Notes: generated by a model not told the origin, from the letters alone. Shown: positions 46,398 through 57,197, counted from the stretch's first letter. The stretch: DNA of 64,000 nt from Hysterangium stoloniferum (GCA_015178975.1 WHVD01000076.1:1-64000), one strand, 5' to 3'. Program-made: numbers and translations.

Positions 46398-46691
46398 TTA
46401 ACACCTCGGTTCTATAAGCATATTTAGTCCAAAGATGGAGGGCATGTCTCATAAACATTGCAGACTGACCGTATCCGGGGCAGCATGTTGGGCCATGACC
46501 ATACTTGCGGTTTAATGGCGGAGTAGGGCAAGTTGGGACTATTGAGGTTTGTTCTGTTAGGAAGTCCATGTATGTCATCCAGAATGAATCCTACGGGCAG
46601 GGTTGCAACATGTCTGAGCAAGGGCAACATGAGGCATAATGGCAAGAAAGGCGGCAAGACTAAAAACAGCAGAAAGACGAATGAAGTGCAT
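46398..46691 (-). CDS. small secreted cysteine-rich peptide, copy B
   Basis: Exons 46691-46595, 46538-46470, 46411-46398, same intron positions and lengths as copy A (56 and 58 nt). 59 residues: signal peptide MHFIRLSAVFSLAAFLAIM to VALA, then QTCCNPALPTCPTPPL, KYGHGPTCCPGYEPRC-stop, pattern CC-x6-C-x14-CC-x6-C. All six Cys and both splice-site pairs are intact. Closest to copy A; differs from C-F in Thr before the second CC pair. Function unknown. Confidence 0.8.
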
Positions 46692-46786
46692 TTATGGTTA
46701 ATTTATGAATAATTCGAATGTCTTTCTGTGTATAGGTGCCGCCTGGGAGACCGTTTACCGATACTATTGAATCTCATCACCTTGCC

Positions 46787-46794
46787 TTTATATA
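46787..46794 (-). promoter_or_regulatory. TATA box of SSP copy B
   Basis: TATATAAA on the minus strand, ~97 bases before the start codon. Confidence 0.6.
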
Positions 46795-46861
46795 CCAATA
46801 ATAACGCATTTTTGAAGTAATAGTAAGTGACTAGAGAGCTTCTTAAACGGAAACAGCCTGG

Positions 46862-47330
46862 GGTCGGCCTGAGAGGGAAACGGCTGACCCTCCCTTCGGC
46901 ACTAAGAATGAAAGATGTAGAGCATATTAGCTCTTGCACTACTAGCTCTCCGACGGGAATTTGGAATCATCGATCCCGCCGAGAGGTCGGCCTGAGTGGG
47001 AAACGGCCGACCCTCCTGCTTGGCACTAAGAATGAAACATGTTAGCTCCCGCATTACTAACTCTCCTATAGAATCACCAATCCGGCCGGTCGGCCTGAAC
47101 GGGAAATGGCCGACCCTCCCGCTCGGCACTAAGAATGAAACAAAGAGGTATATTAGCTCCCGTACTACTAGCTCTCCGACGGTAATTTTGGAATGGCCAA
47201 TCCGGCTGGGGGGTTGGCCTAAGCGGGAAACGGCCGACCCCTCCTGCTCGGCACTAAGAAGGAAACATGTAAGGCATATTAGCTCCCAGACTACTAGCTC
47301 TTCGACGGCAATTTGGACCAATCTGTCCCT
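46862..47330. repeat. four ~105-125 bp tandem units with strong hairpins
   Basis: Units begin at ~46862, 46985, 47088 and 47212. Each has GGTCGGCC...GGCCGACC (inverted) overlapping GAGCGGG...CCCGCTC (inverted), then CTAAGAATGAAAC and TTAGCTCCCGCACTACTAGC. Single diverged units sit upstream of copies C, D, E and F, so this is an amplified piece of the cluster's own upstream sequence. Long frames across it on both strands are repeat artefacts. Confidence 0.85.
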
Positions 47331-47884
47331 TATTTCAGCAGTCTCAGGAGTATACACAACGTTGTTCCCTATGACTCTACACTAGGCCCCTGCTGATTGC
47401 CCAAATTTCATCATGGCATCAAGTATGCTGGATAAACGTCAGATTATATGGACACTCGCAATCCTAGAATCACGGATATAATGAGGAAGGGCCGAACAGC
47501 GTCAATTATATCGTATTAAGCTTGAGCATGCATGCCACCTTCGGGCATGGCATATTGGGACACACTGAGTAAGTAACCCCGGATTGTATATGTAACTAAT
47601 ATATTTTGTATCCGCATCGGATACAAAGCAGAATGCACTTTTCAAGCAAAGAATGACAAAGAGCCACCTTGAAACTCCTATCATAACATCACTGTGAAAG
47701 CTGGAAAGGTCACTAATTGTAAGATAAATGACCAATTAGAGCCTGGAATTATGAAGCTGAACACCCCATGTAGAGAAATCCGAGTGATCTAGAGATGGTC
47801 CACAGTCTCAGCAAGTCTCTAGAGTGCTCCAACATACATATATGATATAAATATATTAAATAGAAGAAGCAGTATCAAGTTTTA

Positions 47885-48084
47885 GGTGTGACTGCAGGCT
47901 CTACTGTGCTGATTGACGATTGGTGGACGGGGATAACAAGCACCATGGAGATGTTGAACTGTCGGGATTTATTGGTATATGTTGCACGTCGTTGAGGACG
48001 CTCACGGTCTTGCTGTGCTCTGCTTTGGGTTACTGTATTATCGAATGGATATTCGATTTGCTTGATGGAGAATCCGCTAGGTAG
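47885..48084 (+). pseudogene. frameshifted copy of the small hydrophobic ORF
   Basis: Corresponds to 52445-52642 but lacks one A at ~47957 (TTGAACTG versus TTGAAACTG), which breaks the frame. Confidence 0.4.
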
Positions 48085-49330
48085 TACTTTACAGTAATCG
48101 GTTGTATTTGACAAGGAAACTTTATCACCCCCTTCACCGGCATGAAAACCTGCCGTATATTTTCAACAGAAACTACAGATCAAATTGTGCATGTTAGACT
48201 GCGAAAGTTCTTCCACCCCATGAAATGGCATTGTAAATAAAACTGGGCACCGGCTCGACTTGTAGAACCTGGTGATGCTAACCTGGCAATGGATGCAAAC
48301 GTCAATTGAGGGAATGAACCATATGGCCTGCAAATATTACCTTTGTCTTGAAGGCCAAAGATAAAAAGAATTAACTCCCATAGGTGCCTTTTTAATGCAC
48401 TCAGGTGTAAATCCCTGCTGCTTTGGGAATATATCTACAAGTATTCTCTGGTGGGAGCATGAGGACCAGTTTGATATATTGAAGCCTAGCCTGACGAAAA
48501 CCAGGTATCATCAAGAAGCTATATTTGCAATTTAAAAGAATAGAAAGGCACCAGTGAGTTCTTTTTTACGATAACGTTTCCGCCTAAAAAATCAATAAAC
48601 GATGGTCGGTGCCCCCCAAGTTTCTACCACACCTGCTTAATCTCACCATTGAATCTCTTTCCTCCCACTTCCAGATCTTTGGGTCAACAATAAATAAATA
48701 CTCCCAGCTTTATTACGTTGAACTCATACACTCCTATCCCTGTCTCAGATTTTTCTTCGCATTGCTTGTTGCTTCAGTTACTAGGGAGAGGACGTGTAAC
48801 ACTGGCACCCGATTGCATGGGCTAATATTTAGGTTCCTACTAGTAAGGGAGCGCTATTTGAATTTGCGGCACTGTACGCCAATTTTGACAACTCGGGGCT
48901 CGTGCTAGGCTACATAACGAGTACAATCACACCTCGTGTAAGCCTGGTGGCTTATGACATACCGATTACGTTATCACAGACGCGCATAGTACATTTTTAA
49001 ATAATCGTTTCACTTACCGTCATCATCGTGTATCGTACTCGCCGTTCTCGACAGTTTGGTCCTGTCAATGTCTGGACTGATGCCAATGAAGGCTGCATTA
49101 GACAGCAGCCTTTCACCTCGCTCAATACCGAGATTCAAAAAACGGGTCAGGAGACATTATTGAGAACAAAGAGCTGTCCCCGCCATCCATCCAGTGCAAG
49201 TACTCCATAAACATATAATAGAATTGTGCTATCCAAATTACAATACTGAATAAGTAAATTCCCGGTACTTCTCGCCGCCCCGTACGCTGAGTCGTCGTAG
49301 ATATATATGCGGTAATTTCCCTGTCACGAT

Positions 49331-49624
49331 TTAACACCTCGGCGCTGTAGGAACATTCAGTCAGGAAATGAGGGCTGTGTCTCATGAATTGTGCAGACTG
49401 ACCGTTTCCGGGGCAGCATTCTGGGCCATGACCAAACTTGGGATTCAAGGGTGGCGTAGGGCAGGCTGGGACTGGCGAGGTTTTTTCTGTTAGAAAGTGT
49501 ATGCATGTCATCCGGAATGAAACCTACGAGCAGAGTTGCAGCATGTCTGCGCCACGGTAACATGCGGCATAATGGAAAGAAGGGCTGCAAGACCGAAAAT
49601 GGCAGAAAGACGAGTGAATTGCAT
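49331..49624 (-). CDS. small secreted cysteine-rich peptide, copy C
   Basis: Exons 49624-49528, 49471-49403, 49344-49331; introns 56 and 58 nt. 59 residues: signal peptide MQFTRLSAIFGLAALLSIM to VTVA, then QTCCNSALPACPTPPL, KFGHGPECCPGNAPRC-stop, pattern CC-x6-C-x14-CC-x6-C. TATA box at 49722-49715. An in-frame extension upstream exists, but the conserved ATG is used in all copies and lies just after AATTAACCACA. Intact; function unknown. Confidence 0.8.
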
Positions 49625-49714
49625 TGTGGTTAATTTATGAATAGTTCGAATGTCTTTGTGTGTGGAGGTGTCTGAAAGACTGTTTGTCGATACTATTGAA
49701 TCCCATCGTCTACC

Positions 49715-49722
49715 TTTATATA
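49715..49722 (-). promoter_or_regulatory. TATA box of SSP copy C
   Basis: TATATAAA on the minus strand, ~91 bases before the start codon. Confidence 0.6.
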
Positions 49723-49999
49723 CCAATGATAATGCATTTCTGAATTATTATCAAGTGATGACAATTCGGAGATAGATTTACAAACGGGAACAGCCATCTT
49801 GGCTGGGGTCCCTACACACAAGTGGAAAGTGGCCGATATTTCCGCTGGGGACTAAGAATAAAACATACAGACTATCTCAGTTACCATACTACTAGTTCTC
49901 CGACACTAATTCTGAATCACCAATCCGTGATCGGCGGGGCTACTGTGACCGCCGGTATTTCAACCAGTTCAGGAGTATATGCAACGCCGTCCCCCCTAT

Positions 50000-50248
50000 A
50001 TTAAAGAGAGTATGAGCTGGCTTATCGTAATACACAATCTAGAAGGGTTTAATAGACTTCTAATAGAAGTACTTGTATGTGAATCACCTTCTGACAAGAT
50101 ACGTTTGGTGCTAGTTTAGGTGTACACCGGTTCTGTCATGGATTAGCCTCAGAATGCATGGTCCACAATTAGCATTTTCATATGAACAGTTGAAGAAATG
50201 GGTGAACCGCCCCTAGGAAAAAGGCTGTTTTCATCACCAATTCCAACA
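50000..50248 (+). mobile_element. family N element, 5'-truncated copy with target duplication
   Basis: Matches the end of the element at 8712-9785 (reverse complement), up to the terminal CCAATTCCAACA. It is flanked by CCCTAT on both sides (49994-49999 and 50249-50254), and the paralogous site in unit 3 (~57462) is empty. Confidence 0.75.
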
Positions 50249-51016
50249 CCCTATGACTCTACACTAGACCCGGGGGCACCCTGATTGCGCAAATTTCATC
50301 ATGACGGATACACGGGTGGCTGCATCAAGTATGCCGGATAAGCGTCATATGATAGGAACGTAAACATCGCAAGGAGTCACGGGTATAATGAGGAATGGCC
50401 AAACAGCATAGATTAAATAATATCCAGCGTGAGCATGCATGCCACATTCGGGCACTGACAAGTGACACCGGGTTGTTTGAATAACTGGTGTATTTTGTCC
50501 CGCATCAGATACACGCCAGTGACGCGCTCAAACGGTCCGCCAGCAATGATCGCCACGTATTTTTGGGTAATTGTTTTGCAATTTTTGCTTCTCTTTTGAC
50601 TGCCGATTCAAATTCCATACATATCAACTATATCTCTTATAAGCAAGAGTAGATTCGCTGGCACTGATCCGGGAGCATCAACAAGTCATATATTGGGCGA
50701 GGCTGTACCCGGTCTGTCTCTTTGAGTAAAGGACGCTCTGAAGTAGGATATTTTTGATTGATGCCAGATGGTCGCATTAATGGAACGGGGACATAGGAGG
50801 CCGGTCCTCAGACATTTTCCTTAAACATATCGCTCGAGACAAAAATATATTAGGGGAAAATCTCCTAGATCTATCTAAGTCGAGCTATTACATTATATAA
50901 GAGCAATCAATATACATAGGTGCTTTCAAGGAAGCCGTTTGTAATAGATGAGACGCTCTCATACCGGACGGTTGAAAGGAACGGCAGAGTTAAAACCTTT
51001 AGTTCTGGTGCTAATG

Positions 51017-51273
51017 TCAATTCAACTTACATGCTCCTGGACAGCATTCTGGCCCTAGTCCGAATCTCAGCGACGGAGTCGGACAAACGGGAACTGTAGA
51101 CGCGCATGAAAAATGAGTGGATATATTGGGCAAGTTTAATTCAAAGGCGTCTGACGGTTAGCATTATAGCAAGGGGTTGGCGTCGGAGTGGCGCTGTACT
51201 GTGCAAGGGTGGTTTGTGAGACGGGTGAGATGATAGCCGCAAGGAGGAATGCAGACAGACGGGCGGATTGCAT
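51017..51273 (-). pseudogene. small secreted cysteine-rich peptide, copy H1 (decayed)
   Basis: Exons 51273-51156 and from 51093. Signal peptide MQSARLSAFLLAAIISPVSQ and a Pro/Thr-rich stretch match copy H2. Damage: the first CC pair is now CY, the acceptor of the last intron has become AA, and the terminal RC codons are lost (at ~50973-50980). Reading through the last donor gives ...CCPGACKLN-stop at 51017, where a substitution happens to create a new Cys. Upstream in-frame ATG at 51321 is not conserved in H2. Confidence 0.65.
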
Positions 51274-52444
51274 CGTGCGTGAGAGCTGGTTGTGCGGGCT
51301 TGAGGCATCTTGCGAAGCCATGTCAACTTACGATATCTGGTTTAAGTTATGAATAAATCCATAGGAAAAAGCTATGGCAATTAAAAAAGGGGAAGGAGGG
51401 ACAACGACAGCTTCAACAGATATCGAAAGGGGTGAGCAATCCCAGATATCGCTATTGGTTTTCGTCTATTCTGTGTTCAGTAGGCGACCACACCCTGTGG
51501 CGGAAGTCACGTCGAGTGCTGTAAGCGGAATAACTAAATAAATACATCAGTGCCGCGATGCATGTTGATCTAGTTGATCGCTGTGGCGTGCGCGCCGGGG
51601 AAGCTAGGAAGCCGTCTCCATCGAGAACAATTTAGGTGCGTTCACAGCTCTGTAGATTGAAAGATTGATTTGATGGTTGTTTCCGGGTGGCTAATGATTC
51701 TCACCAGAATGCAGGGGCTGTCCGACAAAAAGGTTTATTGAACTTATGAACTGTTGATCAGATATGGCAGGTTTTCGTGCGGAGGGAGCCACAAAGTCCC
51801 TTATAGATTATAACTAATTACTGCTACCTAATACGCTGTTTACAATGCAAATACTCAGGAACAAAAAAACATAGCCGCATCAACCGTTTCAAGAGTATAT
51901 ACAACGTTGTCCGCCTTATGACTCTACACTAGGCCCTTGCTAATTGCGCAAATTTTATCATGGCATCAGGTATGCTGGATAAACGTCAGATTATATGAAT
52001 AGGAGCATAGACACTCGCAATCCTGGAATCATGGGTATAATGAGGAATGGCCGAACAGCGTCAATTAGATCATATTAAGCTTGAATATGCATGCCACCTT
52101 CGGGCATGGCATAGTGGGACACGCTGAGTAAGTAACCCCGGATTGTATATGTAACCAATATATTTTGTATCCGCATCGGATACAAACCAGAACGCACTTT
52201 CCAAACAAAGAATGACAAAGAGCCACCTTGAAATTCCCAGCATAATATCACTGTGAAAGCTGGAAAGGTCACTAATTGTAAGATAAATGACCAATTAGTG
52301 CCTGGAATTATGAAGCTGAACACCCCATGTAGAGGAATCCGAGTGATCTAGAGATGGTCCAGTCTCAGCAAGTCTCTAGAGTGCTCCGACATACATATAT
52401 GATATAGATATATTAAATCGAGGAAGCAGTATCAAGTTTTAGGT

Positions 52445-52642
52445 GTGACTGCAGGCTCTACCGTGCTGATTGACGATTGGTGGACGGGGATAACAAGCAC
52501 CATGGAGATGTTGAAACTGTCGGGATTTATTGGTATATGTTGCACGCCGTTAAGGACGCTCACTGTCTTACTGTGCTCTGTTTTGGGTTACTATATTATC
52601 AAATGGATGTTCGATTTGCTTGATGGAGAATCCGCTAGGTAG
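52445..52642 (+). CDS. small hydrophobic ORF conserved between duplication units
   Basis: A 65-codon frame (first ATG at 52502, 46 residues from there) with WWTGITS, hydrophobic LSGFIGICC and LLCSVLGYYIIKWMF segments and end DGESAR. The same peptide is encoded at 55723-55920 and, frameshifted, at 47885-48084. It could be the last exon of a small membrane protein (an acceptor-like CAG lies at 52453), but no first exon was found. Conservation may simply reflect recent duplication. Confidence 0.3.
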   Translation: MTAGSTVLIDDWWTGITSTMEMLKLSGFIGICCTPLRTLTVLLCSVLGYYIIKWMFDLLDGESAR

Positions 52643-53293
52643 TACTTTACAGTAATCGACAAGGGGGACTTTCTCACCCCCTTCACCGGCATGAAAACCT
52701 GCCGTACATTTTCAACAGAAACTACAGATCAAATTGTGCATGTTAGACTGCGAAAGTTCTTCCACCCCATAAAATGGCATTGTAAATAAAACTGGGCACC
52801 GGCTCGACTTGCAGTACCTGGGTGATGCTCACCTGGCAATGGATGCAATTGTCAATTAACCTTATGCCCTGGGGATCACCTTTGTCTTGAAGGCCAAAGA
52901 TAAAAAGAATCAACTCTCACAGGTGCCTTTTTAATGCAATCAGGTGTAAATCCCTACTGCTTTGGAAATATATCTGCAAGTATTCTCTGGTGGGAGGGTG
53001 AGGACCACTTTGATATATTGAGGCTTAGCCTGACGAAAACCAGGTATCATCAAGAGGCTCTATTTTCAATTTAAAGGAACAGAAAGGCACTAGTGAGTTC
53101 TTTTTTACGATAACGTTTCCGCCTAAAAAATCAATAAACGATGGTCGTCGGTACCCCCCAAGTTTCTAACACACCCGCTGAATCTCACCAGTGAATCTCT
53201 TTCCTTCCACTTCCAGATCTTTGTGTCAAAAATAAATAAATACTCCCAGTTTTATTACGTTGGACTCATACACTCCTAGGGCCTCGTGCTAGG

Positions 53294-53602
53294 CTACATA
53301 ACGATTTTACACCTCCGCGCTGTAGGAACATTCAGTCAGGAAATGAGGGCTGTGTCTCATAAATGGTGCGGACTGACCGTTTCCGGGGCAGCATTCTGGG
53401 CCATGCCCAAACTTGGGAATCAAGGGTGGCGTAGGGCAAGCTGGGACTGACGAGGTTTTTTCTGTTAGGCAGTGTATGCAGGTCATCCAGAGTGAAACCT
53501 ACGAGTAGGGTTGCAACACGGTGTCTGAGCCAGGGCAACATGAGGCATAATGGAAAGAAGGGCTGCAAGACCGAAAACGGCAGAAAGACGAGCGAATTGC
53601 AT
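53294..53602 (-). CDS. small secreted cysteine-rich peptide, copy D (extended C-terminus)
   Basis: Exons 53602-53503, 53446-53378, 53319-53294; introns 56 and 58 nt. 64 residues. Signal peptide MQFARLSAVFGLAALLSIM to VALA; an inserted Pro before the first CC (QTPCCNPT); core CPTPPLIPKFGHGPECCPGN. The usual stop after RRC has changed to AAA, so translation continues KIVM before TAG, next to the breakpoint of the inverted duplication. Same changes as in copy E, so D and E are recent duplicates. The TATA box is altered (CATATAAAG). Confidence 0.7.
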
Positions 53603-54285
53603 TATGGTTAATTTATGAATAGTTCGAATGGCTTTGTGTGTATAGGTGTCTGAGAGACTTTGTCGATGCTATTGAATCCCATCATCTCTTTATATGCCAA
53701 TGATAATACATTTTTGAATTATATCAAGTGATTACAATTCAGAGACAGCGTTACGAACGGGAACAGCCAACTTGGCTGGAGGTCTCTAAACCCAAGCGGA
53801 AAATGGCCGATGTTTCCGCTGGGGACTAAGAATAAAACATAAAACATACAGAGTATTTCAGTTACCGTACTACTAGCTCTCCGACCATTCCTCATTATAC
53901 CCATGACTCCTTGCGATGTTTATGTTCCTATCATATGACGTTTATCCGGCATATTTGATGCAGCCAGCCGCGTCTCCGCCATGATGAAATTTGCGCAATA
54001 AGGCCCCCGGGTCTAGTGCAAAGTCATAGGGGGGGCAGCGTTGCATATACTCCTGACCTGGTCACAGTAGTCCAGCCGATCACGGATCGGTGGTTCCGAA
54101 TTAGCCTCGGGGAGCTAGTAGTACGGTAACTGAGATACTCTGTATGTTTTATGTTTTATTCTTAGTCCCCAGCGGAAATATCGGCCATTTTCCGCTTGGG
54201 TTTAGAGACCTCCAGCCAAGATGGCTGTTCCTGTTTGTAACACTGTCTCCGAATTGTAAATAATTCAAAAATGTATTATTATTAG

Positions 54286-54293
54286 TATATAAA
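54286..54293 (+). promoter_or_regulatory. TATA box of SSP copy E
   Basis: TATATAAA, 88-95 bases before the start codon at 54381. Confidence 0.6.
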
Positions 54294-54380
54294 GGTAGAC
54301 GATGGGATTCAATAGCTCGACAAAGTCTCTCAGACACCTATACACACAAAGACATTCGAACTATTCATAAATTAACCACA

Positions 54381-54713
54381 ATGCAATTCGCTCGTCTTTC
54401 TGCCGTTTTCGGTCTTGCAGCCCTTCTTTCCATTATGCCTCATGTTGCCCTGGCTCAGACACCGTGTTGCAACCCTACTCGTAGGTTTCACTCTGGATGA
54501 CCTGCATACACTGCCTAACAGAAAAAACCTCGTCAGTCCCAGCTTGCCCTACGCCACCCTTGATTCCCAAGTTTGGGCATGGCCCAGAATGCTGCCCCGG
54601 AAACGGTCAGTCCGCACCATTTATGAGACACAGCCCTCATTTCCTGACTGAATGTTCCTACAGCGCGGAGGTGTAAAATCGCGACGGGGAAATTACCGCA
54701 TATATATCTATGA
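54381..54713 (+). CDS. small secreted cysteine-rich peptide, copy E (inverted, extended)
   Basis: The only copy on the plus strand. Exons 54381-54480, 54537-54605, 54664-54713; introns 56 and 58 nt. 72 residues. Exons 1-2 are identical to copy D. After ...CCPGNARRC the lost stop gives a 13-residue basic tail (KIATGKLPHIYL) to TGA 54711. It has a good TATA box, unlike D. Six Cys retained. Confidence 0.72.
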
Positions 54714-55203
54714 CGATCCAGCGTACGAGACGGCGAGAAGCACCGGGAATTTGCTTATTCAGTATTGTAATTTGGATAGCACAATTCCATTATATGTTTA
54801 TTGAGTACTTGCACCGGATGGATGGCGGGGGCGGCTCTTTGTTTTCAATAAGTCGTCTGATCTGTCTATTGAATCTCGGTATTGAGCGAGGTGTGATTGG
54901 ACTCGTTATGTAGCCTAGCACGAGCCCCGAGTTGTCAAAATTGGCATGCAGTGTGGCTGCAATGCAAGTAGAGGTCCTTGCTAGTGGGAACCTAAATAGA
55001 TTGCGCAAATTTTATCATGGCATCAAGTATGCTGGATAAACGTCAGATTATATGAATTAGGAGCATAGACCTCGCAATCCTGGAATCATGGGTATAATGA
55101 GGAATGGCCGAACAGCGTCAATTAGATCATATTAAGCTTGAGTATGCATGCCACCTTCGGGCATGGCATAGTGGGACACGCTGAGTAAGTAACCCCGGAT
55201 TGT

Positions 55204-55419
55204 TGTAATCCCGTCGTCAATTGGGATCACTGGCGGTCACACAAGTTGACAGGACCACGGTGTATTGTCCAGAGCAGAACAAGATACAGGCAAGTGCAGC
55301 GTACGGTAAGATCTAAGGTCCTGAAAACTTCCCGGCTACTTATACCGTGCAACATGGTGATTATGTAATCACGTAAAACTAAAGGGTCCGTGCGTAAGAC
55401 TGGGGGCACCAGGATTACA
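55204..55419. mobile_element. 216-bp insertion with TGTAATCC/GGATTACA ends and 5-bp duplication
   Basis: Ends TGTAATCC and GGATTACA are inverted; ATTGT flanks both sides (55199-55203, 55420-55424). The paralogous sites in units 1 and 2 are empty. TG...CA ends plus a 5-bp duplication and an internal CTTATACC suggest a small solo LTR; a MITE is the alternative. Confidence 0.8.
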
Positions 55420-55722
55420 ATTGTACCTGTAACTAATATATTTTGTATCCGCATCGGATACAAACTAGAACGCACTTTTCAAACAAAGAATGACAAAGAG
55501 CCACCTTGAAATTCCCAGCATAATATCACTGTGAAAGCTGGAAAGGTCACTAATTGTAAGATAAATGACCAATTAGTGCCTGGAATTATGAAGCTGAACA
55601 CCCCATGTAGAGGAATCCGAGTGATCTAGAGATGGTCCAGTCTCAGCAAGTCTCTAGAGTGCTCCGACATATATATATGATATAGATATATTAAATCGAG
55701 GAAGCAGTATCAAGTTTTAGGT

Positions 55723-55920
55723 GTGACTGCAGGCTCTACCGTGCTGATTGACGATTGGTGGACGGGGATAACAAGCACCATGGAGATGTTGAAACTGTCG
55801 GGATTTATTGGTATATGTTGCACGCCGTTGAGGACGCTCACGGTCTTACTGTGCTCTGTTTTGGGTTACTATATTATCAAATGGATGTTCGATTTGCTTG
55901 ATGGAGAATCCGCTAGGTAG
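55723..55920 (+). CDS. second open copy of the small hydrophobic ORF
   Basis: Encodes the same 65 residues as 52445-52642 (ATG at 55780), with only synonymous or no changes visible. See that entry for description. Confidence 0.3.
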   Translation: MTAGSTVLIDDWWTGITSTMEMLKLSGFIGICCTPLRTLTVLLCSVLGYYIIKWMFDLLDGESAR

Positions 55921-56806
55921 TACTTTACAGTAATCGGTTGTATTTGACAAGGGGACTTTCTCACCCCCTTCACCGGCATGAAAACCTGCCGTACATTTTC
56001 AACAGAAACTACAGATCAAATTGTGCATGTTAGACTGCGAAAGTTCTTCCGCCCCATAAAATAGCATTGTAAATAAAACTGGGCATCGGATCGACTTGCA
56101 GTACCTGGGTGATGCTCACCTGGCAATGGATGCAAATGTCAATTAACCTTATGCCCTGGGGATCATTTTTGTCTTGAAGGCCAAAGATAAAAAGAATCAA
56201 CTCTCACAGGTGCCTTTTTAATGCAATCAGGTGTAAATCCCTACTGCTTTGGAAATATATCTGCAAGTATTCTCTGGTGGGAAGGTGAGGACCACTTTGA
56301 TATATTGAGGCTTAGCCTGACGAAAACCAGGTATCATCAAGAGGCTCTATTTTCAATTTAAAGGAACAGAAAGGCACCAGTGAGTTCTTTTTTAGGATAA
56401 CGTTTCCGCCTAAAAAATCAATAACCGATGGTCGGTGCCCCCCAAGTTTCTAGCACACCTGCTGAATCTCACCAGTGAATCTCTTTCCTTCCGATCTTTG
56501 TGTCAAAAATAAATGAATACTCCCAGTTTTATTACATTGGACTCATACACTCCTAGGGCCTCGTGCTAGGCTACATAACGAGTCCAATCACACCTCCCTC
56601 AATACCGAGATTTAATAGACAGATCAGACGACTTATTGAAAACAAAGAGCCGCCCCCGCCATCCATCCGGTGCAAGTACTCAATAAACATATAATGGAAT
56701 TGTGCTATCCAAATTACAATACTGAATAAGTAAATTCCCGGTACTTCTCGCCGTCTCGTGCGGTGAATCGTCGTAGATATATATGCGGTAATGTCCCCAT
56801 CGCGAT

Positions 56807-57101
56807 TTAACACCTCGGCACTGTAGGAACATTCAGTCAAGAAATGAGGGCTGTGTCCTCATAAATGGTGCGGACTGACCGTTTCCGGGGCAGCATTCTG
56901 GGCCAGGACCAAATTTGGGATTCAAGGGTGGCGTAGGGCAAGCTGGGACTGACAAGGTTTTTCCTGTTAGAAAGTGTATGCACGTCATGCAGAGTGAAAC
57001 CTACGACCAGCCTCGCAGCATGTCTGAGCCAGGGTAACATGCGGCATAATGGAAAGAAGGGCTGCAAGACCGAAAACGGCAGAAAGACGAGCGAATTGCA
57101 T
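56807..57101 (-). CDS. small secreted cysteine-rich peptide, copy F
   Basis: Exons 57101-57005, 56948-56880, 56820-56807; introns 56 and 59 nt. 59 residues: signal peptide MQFARLSAVFGLAALLSIM to VTLA, then QTCCEAGLPACPTPPL, KFGPGPECCPGNVPRC-stop; pattern CC-x6-C-x14-CC-x6-C. The mature part shows amino-acid changes around fixed cysteines (NSA to EAG, H to P). TATA box at 57197-57190. Intact. Confidence 0.8.
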
Positions 57102-57189
57102 TGTGGTTAATTTATGAATAGTTCGAATGGCTTTGTGTGTATAGGTGTCTGAGAGACTTTGTCGATGCTATTGAATCCCATCATCTACC

Positions 57190-57197
57190 TTTATATA
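57190..57197 (-). promoter_or_regulatory. TATA box of SSP copy F
   Basis: TATATAAA on the minus strand, ~90 bases before the start codon. Confidence 0.6.

Larger units (their letters stand above)
44260..46840. repeat. duplicated ~0.8-kb unit carrying SSP copies A and B
   Basis: 44260-45076 and 46010-46830 are paralogous (shared 3' flank beginning GTGAGCAAGTCAA, gene, TATA box and upstream region). They are separated by ~930 bp containing short insertions and tandem repeats. Confidence 0.85.
47369..51890. repeat. segmental duplication unit 1
   Basis: Order: ~1.5-kb module, SSP copy C, SSP copy H1. Starts ATGACTCTACACTAGGCCC. Paralogous to 51915-54997 (partial) and 54998-59140. It contains an insertion at 50000-50248 absent from unit 3. 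Confidence 0.85.
51915..54997. repeat. segmental duplication unit 2, rearranged
   Basis: Module 51915-53290, then SSP copy D, then an inverted copy (53885-54985) of the region equivalent to 56555-57610 carrying copy E. The H gene and following 1.5 kb are missing. Confidence 0.8.

Noticed and set aside
46902..47385. 129-151 codon frames on both strands at 46.9-47.4 kb
   Set aside because: They arise from the four-unit tandem repeat; repeating peptide, no signal of coding selection.
47502..47735. Minus-strand 77-codon frame repeated in unit 2 (52070-52294)
   Set aside because: Interrupted by the insertion in unit 3 and no splice or start context; conserved only because the duplication is recent.
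51141..51321. Upstream ATG (MASQ...) as start of copy H1
   Set aside because: The matching frame in H2 has a stop before the signal peptide; the conserved start is MQSARLS.
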